A stretch of 64,000 bases of DNA from assembly GCF_003574315.2 (NCBI RefSeq), contig NZ_AP025739.1:5704001-5768000 (forward strand). The letters are read 5' to 3'. The notes beneath the pieces were generated by a model, which made no database searches, had not been told where the DNA came from, and saw only the letters and a program-made list of their open reading frames with translations. Source of the DNA: Capsulimonas corticalis (GTDB taxonomy: Bacteria; Armatimonadota; Armatimonadia; Armatimonadales; Capsulimonadaceae). Both the position numbers and the translations under genes were made by a program. Of this stretch, positions 60,287 to 64,000 are shown one piece after another (position 1 is the first letter of the stretch; the number at the start of each line of letters is the position of its first letter).

Positions 60287-63200
60287 ATGGTTGTCAAGAA
60301 CACACGCCTCGCCATTCCGCTGGCTCTCCTGCTGGCTTCGGTCGCGAGTTCCGCCCATTCCCAGCAAGCGGCCAAGGCGCCCCATCCCAAGGTTGATGTC
60401 TCGAAAACGGACACGCTTTACCTCGTGGGATACGCGCACCTGGACACCCAGTGGCGCTGGTCTTACCCACAGGTGATCCGCGACTTCCTTCCGGACACCC
60501 TGCACAATAACTTCCATCTGTTCGACCTGTACCCCGACTACGTGTTCAACTTCAGCGGCTCCCGACGCTACGAGATGATGAAGGAATATTATCCCGCCGA
60601 TTACGCCAAGCTGAAGACGTATGTCAAATCCGGACAATGGTTCCCCTGCGGCTCATCCGTGGACGAAGGCGACGCCAACGTTCCCTCCGAAGAATCGCTG
60701 GTGCGGCACACGCTCTATGGCAACCATTACTTCCAGCGCGAGTTCGGCGTCACCAGCCATGAGTTCATGCTGCCGGACTGCTTCGGCTTCCCATTTGCCC
60801 TGCCGACCATCCTGAACCACTGCGGCGTGCAAGGCTTCTCCACGCAAAAGCTGACCTGGGGATCCGCCGTCGGCATTCCGTTCAAAGTCGGAACGTGGGA
60901 AGGGCCGGACGGGTCCAGCGTCATCGCGGCGTTCGATCCCGGCAGCTACAATGCCGGCTTCAAGGAAGACCTCAGCCAGAATACGAGCTGGCTTGCGCGC
61001 ATCCAGAATACGCGCAAGCTCTCCGGCGCCGGCGTCGATTACCACTACTACGGCGTGGGAGACCGGGGCGGATCGCCCGACGAAACGTCGGTCAAGTGGA
61101 TGGAAAAGAGCATCGTCGGGACCGGCCCGGTGCATGTCGTCTCGTCCAACGCCGAGGAGATGTTTCGCGCGCTCACTCCCGATCAGACTTCCAAGCTTCC
61201 CCGCTACAAGGGCGAGCTGCTGCTGACCCAGCACTCCGCCGGCTCGATCACCTCCGAAGCCTATATGAAGCGCTGGAACCGCAAGAACGAACTGCTCGCC
61301 GACGCCGCCGAGCGCGCCTCCGTCGCGGCGATGTGGCTGGGCGGCGCGGATTACCCGTCCGATCGCCTGTATCAGGCGTGGGACCTGGTCCTCGGCTCCC
61401 AGATGCACGACATGCTTCCCGGCACCAGCCTTCCCAAAGCTTACGAATTCTGTTGGAACGATGAGCTGCTGGCCCTCAACCAGTTCGCCGCCGTCACACA
61501 AAACGCCGTCGGCTCGGTTTCGTCCGCGCTGGATACGCGCGTTTCGGGCGCCGCCCTGGTGGTTTACAACCCGCTCTCGATCTCCCGCGAAGATGTCGTC
61601 GAAGCGTCGGTGAAGACGCCCGCGAGCGCGCTCCAGGTTTACGGTCCCGACGGTAAGCCCGTGCCGACTCAGGTCGTGGGGCGCGACGGATCCTCGCTCA
61701 AGATCTTATTCCTCGCCAAAGCGCCTTCCACGGGGTATGTCGTCTACGACGCGCGCCCGACCTCGGCGCTTGCGCCTGGAACGGGCTCGCTGAAGATCGA
61801 CAGCCGGACGATTGAGAACGCGCAGTATAAAGTCACGCTGAACGACGCCGGCGATATCGCCTCGATCTACGACAAAAAGAATGGACGCGAAGCGCTGAAA
61901 TCTCCCGCGCGTCTCGCCTTCCAATATCATAACCCCAGCGCCTTCCCGGCGTGGAACATGGACTGGGACGACGCCAAGCTGCCCCCGCGCGCCTTTGTGG
62001 ACGGCGCCGCGACCATCAAAGTCGTGGAGGCCGGCCCGGTCCGCGTGGCGCTCGAAGTGACACGCGAAAAAGATGGGTCCAAGTTCGTCCAGCGAATCCG
62101 CCTGTCGAGCGGACCTGCGGGCGACCGGATCGAAGTCGCCAACAAGATCGATTGGCGGACGCACGAGAGCGCCCTCAAAGCCTCCTTTACGCTGCCCGAC
62201 GGCAACCCGGAAGCGACATATGATCTGCAGGTCGGCGCGATCGAGCGCGGCAACAACGACCCCAAGAAGTATGAAGTCCCGCAGCATCAATGGTTCGATC
62301 TGACCGGCGCGGACGGCAAATATGGCGTCGCCGTCCTGAACGACAGCAAGTTCGGCTCCGACAAGCCCGACGACAACACCGTGCGGCTGACCCTGCTCTA
62401 CTCGCCCGGCGTGCGCAGCGGCTACCAGGACCAGGCGACCCAGGACTTCGGCAAGCACGATATCCTCTACGCCATCGCGCCGCACGCCGGCGACTGGCGC
62501 AGCGGCGATGTGCCCTGGCGCGCCAAGCGGCTGAACCAGCCGCTACTGGCCTTCCAGAGTGAGCCGCATCCCGGCGCGCTCGGCAAGACCTTCTCCCTGG
62601 CCGCCTTGAACACCCCGCAGGTCCAGATCGTCGCGATCAAAAAGGCGGAAGATTCCAATGAGATCGTCGTCCGCCTGCGTGAACTCGAAGGCAAGGACGC
62701 GCAAAACGTTCAGCTGCGCTTCGCCGGGCGCATTCTCTCCGCCCGCGAGGTGACTGGGCAGGAAGCGCCGATGCGCGGCGCCGTTAATCTCAAGAACGGC
62801 GTGCTCACGACCAGCGTCAAGGGCTATGGCCTGCGCGCATTCGCCGTGACCCTGGCGCCTTCGAAACCCGCGATGGCCTTGCTGATCTCATCGGTCGCCC
62901 GCGATTTCTTCTTTCCGCTGCCGCTGCGCTACGATCTGGACGCCGTCAGCGGCAATACCGGCGCGGCCGACGGCGCGTTCGACAGCGAAGGCCGCTCCCT
63001 CCCCGGCGAGCAGCTTCCAAAGACCATCGTCAACGGCGGCGTTCCCTTCAAGCTGGGCCCGACCGGCGCCGGCGCGAAGAACGCCCTCATCGCGCACGGA
63101 CAAACCCTCGCTATTCCCGCCGGCGCCGATCATGTGTATATCCTTGCGGCGGCGACACAGGACACGCCCACGAATTTCGTCATCGGCGGGCATTCCATCC

Positions 63201-64000
63201 CGACGACGGTCGAGAACTGGACGGGTTACGTCGGGCAGTGGGACAACCGCGCCTGGGCCGGCGATGTCCCCGAGCTGACCTACGACTGGCGCAACGCCTA
63301 TGCGGGACTCACCCCGGGGTATGTCAAAACGAGCGAAGTCGCCTGGTTCAGCTCACATCGGCATAATGCGAAGGGAGCCAACGATCTTTATCAGTACAGC
63401 TACCTCTTCAAGTACGGCTTCGCCGTACCCAAGGGGGCAAAGACGCTGACGCTGCCAAACGATTCGCACGTCCGCATCTTCGCCGTGACAGCCGCGCACA
63501 ATCCCGCCGACTCGGTGCGCCCCGCGCAGCCGCTCTACGACACGCTGGCCGATCACAAATCGACCGACGGCCCGGAGATTACGCCCAGCGCCGGCAGCTT
63601 CCATGACGCAACTCAGATCTCGCTGAACCCGCCGCTCTACTGGAACGCGAACACCCTGCGCTACACGCTGGACGGCTCGAAGCCTGGCCTGACCTCCCCT
63701 CTCTATGCGGGACCGATCACGCTGAACAAGCCGACGACCGTGACGGCGGCCGAAGTGCAGCCCGATGGCGCCGTCGGCGCCGTGAGCGTCGCGAAGCTGG
63801 ACATTCAGGACACGACCCCGCCCACCATCGCCGCCGCCGAAGCCCTGCAAGGTCTTGGCAAAGCGAATGTCCGCTTCTCCGAGCCGGTCACAAAAGAGTC
63901 CGCGGAAGATGTCAGCCACTACAAGTTCGCCGGCAATGTTCAGGTGCAGTCGGCGGCGCTGAACGCCACCGCGACCGGCGTGGAGTTGACGCTGAACGCC
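60287..64000 (+). CDS. GH38 alpha-mannosidase, secreted, with C-terminal chitobiase-like domain (3' truncated)
   Basis: 1238 codons are open to the right edge. Signal peptide at about 7-25 (RLAIPLALLLASVASSAHS). The GH38 catalytic domain has the zinc motif AHLDTQWRW (H51, D53), the nucleophile D164 in EFMLPDCFGFPF, YGVGDRGGSPDE and HDMLPGTSLPKAYEF. The mid and C-terminal beta domains of the family follow to about residue 870. Then comes a long beta-rich region. From about 1098 a CHB_HEX_C-like repeat (ITPSAGSFHDATQISLN, LRYTLDGSKP, YAGPITLNKPTTVTA) and a Big-like start complete the visible part. It hydrolyses alpha-mannosides outside the cell; the end is outside the window. Confidence 0.93.
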   Translation, partial: MVVKNTRLAIPLALLLASVASSAHSQQAAKAPHPKVDVSKTDTLYLVGYAHLDTQWRWSYPQVIRDFLPDTLHNNFHLFDLYPDYVFNFSGSRRYEMMKEYYPADYAKLKTYVKSGQWFPCGSSVDEGDANVPSEESLVRHTLYGNHYFQREFGVTSHEFMLPDCFGFPFALPTILNHCGVQGFSTQKLTWGSAVGIPFKVGTWEGPDGSSVIAAFDPGSYNAGFKEDLSQNTSWLARIQNTRKLSGAGVDYHYYGVGDRGGSPDETSVKWMEKSIVGTGPVHVVSSNAEEMFRALTPDQTSKLPRYKGELLLTQHSAGSITSEAYMKRWNRKNELLADAAERASVAAMWLGGADYPSDRLYQAWDLVLGSQMHDMLPGTSLPKAYEFCWNDELLALNQFAAVTQNAVGSVSSALDTRVSGAALVVYNPLSISREDVVEASVKTPASALQVYGPDGKPVPTQVVGRDGSSLKILFLAKAPSTGYVVYDARPTSALAPGTGSLKIDSRTIENAQYKVTLNDAGDIASIYDKKNGREALKSPARLAFQYHNPSAFPAWNMDWDDAKLPPRAFVDGAATIKVVEAGPVRVALEVTREKDGSKFVQRIRLSSGPAGDRIEVANKIDWRTHESALKASFTLPDGNPEATYDLQVGAIERGNNDPKKYEVPQHQWFDLTGADGKYGVAVLNDSKFGSDKPDDNTVRLTLLYSPGVRSGYQDQATQDFGKHDILYAIAPHAGDWRSGDVPWRAKRLNQPLLAFQSEPHPGALGKTFSLAALNTPQVQIVAIKKAEDSNEIVVRLRELEGKDAQNVQLRFAGRILSAREVTGQEAPMRGAVNLKNGVLTTSVKGYGLRAFAVTLAPSKPAMALLISSVARDFFFPLPLRYDLDAVSGNTGAADGAFDSEGRSLPGEQLPKTIVNGGVPFKLGPTGAGAKNALIAHGQTLAIPAGADHVYILAAATQDTPTNFVIGGHSIPTTVENWTGYVGQWDNRAWAGDVPELTYDWRNAYAGLTPGYVKTSEVAWFSSHRHNAKGANDLYQYSYLFKYGFAVPKGAKTLTLPNDSHVRIFAVTAAHNPADSVRPAQPLYDTLADHKSTDGPEITPSAGSFHDATQISLNPPLYWNANTLRYTLDGSKPGLTSPLYAGPITLNKPTTVTAAEVQPDGAVGAVSVAKLDIQDTTPPTIAAAEALQGLGKANVRFSEPVTKESAEDVSHYKFAGNVQVQSAALNATATGVELTLNA

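Noticed and set aside
1-64000. tRNA, rRNA, CRISPR array, prophage or intact insertion sequence
   Set aside because: No cloverleaf, rRNA-like conserved stretch, regularly spaced repeats, integrase or transposase gene was seen when reading the window by eye; a tRNAscan or ISfinder run could still find something small.

Overview
The window is a 64 kb piece of a high-GC, Gram-negative-type (diderm) chromosome. The diderm envelope is inferred from an LptF/LptG-type LPS permease, Lnt, a secretin and several lipoproteins. Secreted glycosidases, AraC/XylR, GntR/LacI and DeoR sugar regulators, and prepilin-like proteins of the DUF1559 (H-X9-DG) type are abundant. This mix resembles Armatimonadota of the Capsulimonas kind; that placement is my inference from gene style, not a computed result. 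I saw no rRNA, tRNA, CRISPR array or intact insertion sequence.

Layout. 1-2.4 kb: the tail of one DUF1559 prepilin, a DeoR regulator and a complete DUF1559 prepilin, followed by a long near-palindromic element. 2.4-6.3 kb: a GH127 beta-L-arabinofuranosidase and the XylR-type AraC regulator that probably controls it through a 21-bp direct repeat. 6.3-11.4 kb: apolipoprotein N-acyltransferase, a lipoprotein, a GH57 enzyme, an LptF/G permease and a small stress membrane protein. 11.7-17.7 kb: four polytopic membrane proteins (two GT87-like, two paralogues of each other) in one tight + strand run. 18.1-29.8 kb: a Tad/Flp pilus locus with three Flp pilins, TadE, a TadG-like protein, prepilin peptidase, CpaB, secretin CpaC, CpaE, ATPase CpaF, TadB and TadC.

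29.9-33.2 kb: an unusual HTH/coiled-coil/J-like protein, a GNAT acetyltransferase, a Gfo/Idh/MocA oxidoreductase and an aldo/keto reductase. 33.2-38.4 kb: a minus-strand operon of GntR/LacI regulator, GH20 beta-N-acetylhexosaminidase and sodium:solute symporter, which fits uptake and use of amino-sugar glycans. It is flanked on one side by an intact secreted protein gene (38.7-39.6 kb) and on the other by a decayed fragment of a paralogue of that gene. 39.7-46.4 kb: a DUF1559 prepilin, a methyltransferase, uracil-DNA glycosylase, a flavoprotein disulfide reductase homologue, a GSP26-like flavin protein, a small secreted protein and an ADP-ribosylglycohydrolase. A 50-bp-arm inverted repeat lies at 42.46-42.60 kb.

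46.4-55.4 kb (minus strand): an unrecognised barrel-sandwich-type protein, a methyltransferase, a secreted protein, RecJ, a fused SecDF with an internal tandem duplication, and a UGT/MurG-like glycosyltransferase. 55.5-60.2 kb: an acyl-CoA dehydrogenase-like protein, two small unknowns, an MscS-type channel and an AraC regulator. The last is divergent from a GH38 alpha-mannosidase that runs off the right end.

The most notable content is the Tad locus with its structured pilin leader, duplicated pilins and low-GC TadE/TadG genes. Other points of interest are predicted operators beside sugar genes, and several palindromic intergenic repeats, including a TGCGTAACRTC motif found at three unrelated intergenic sites.
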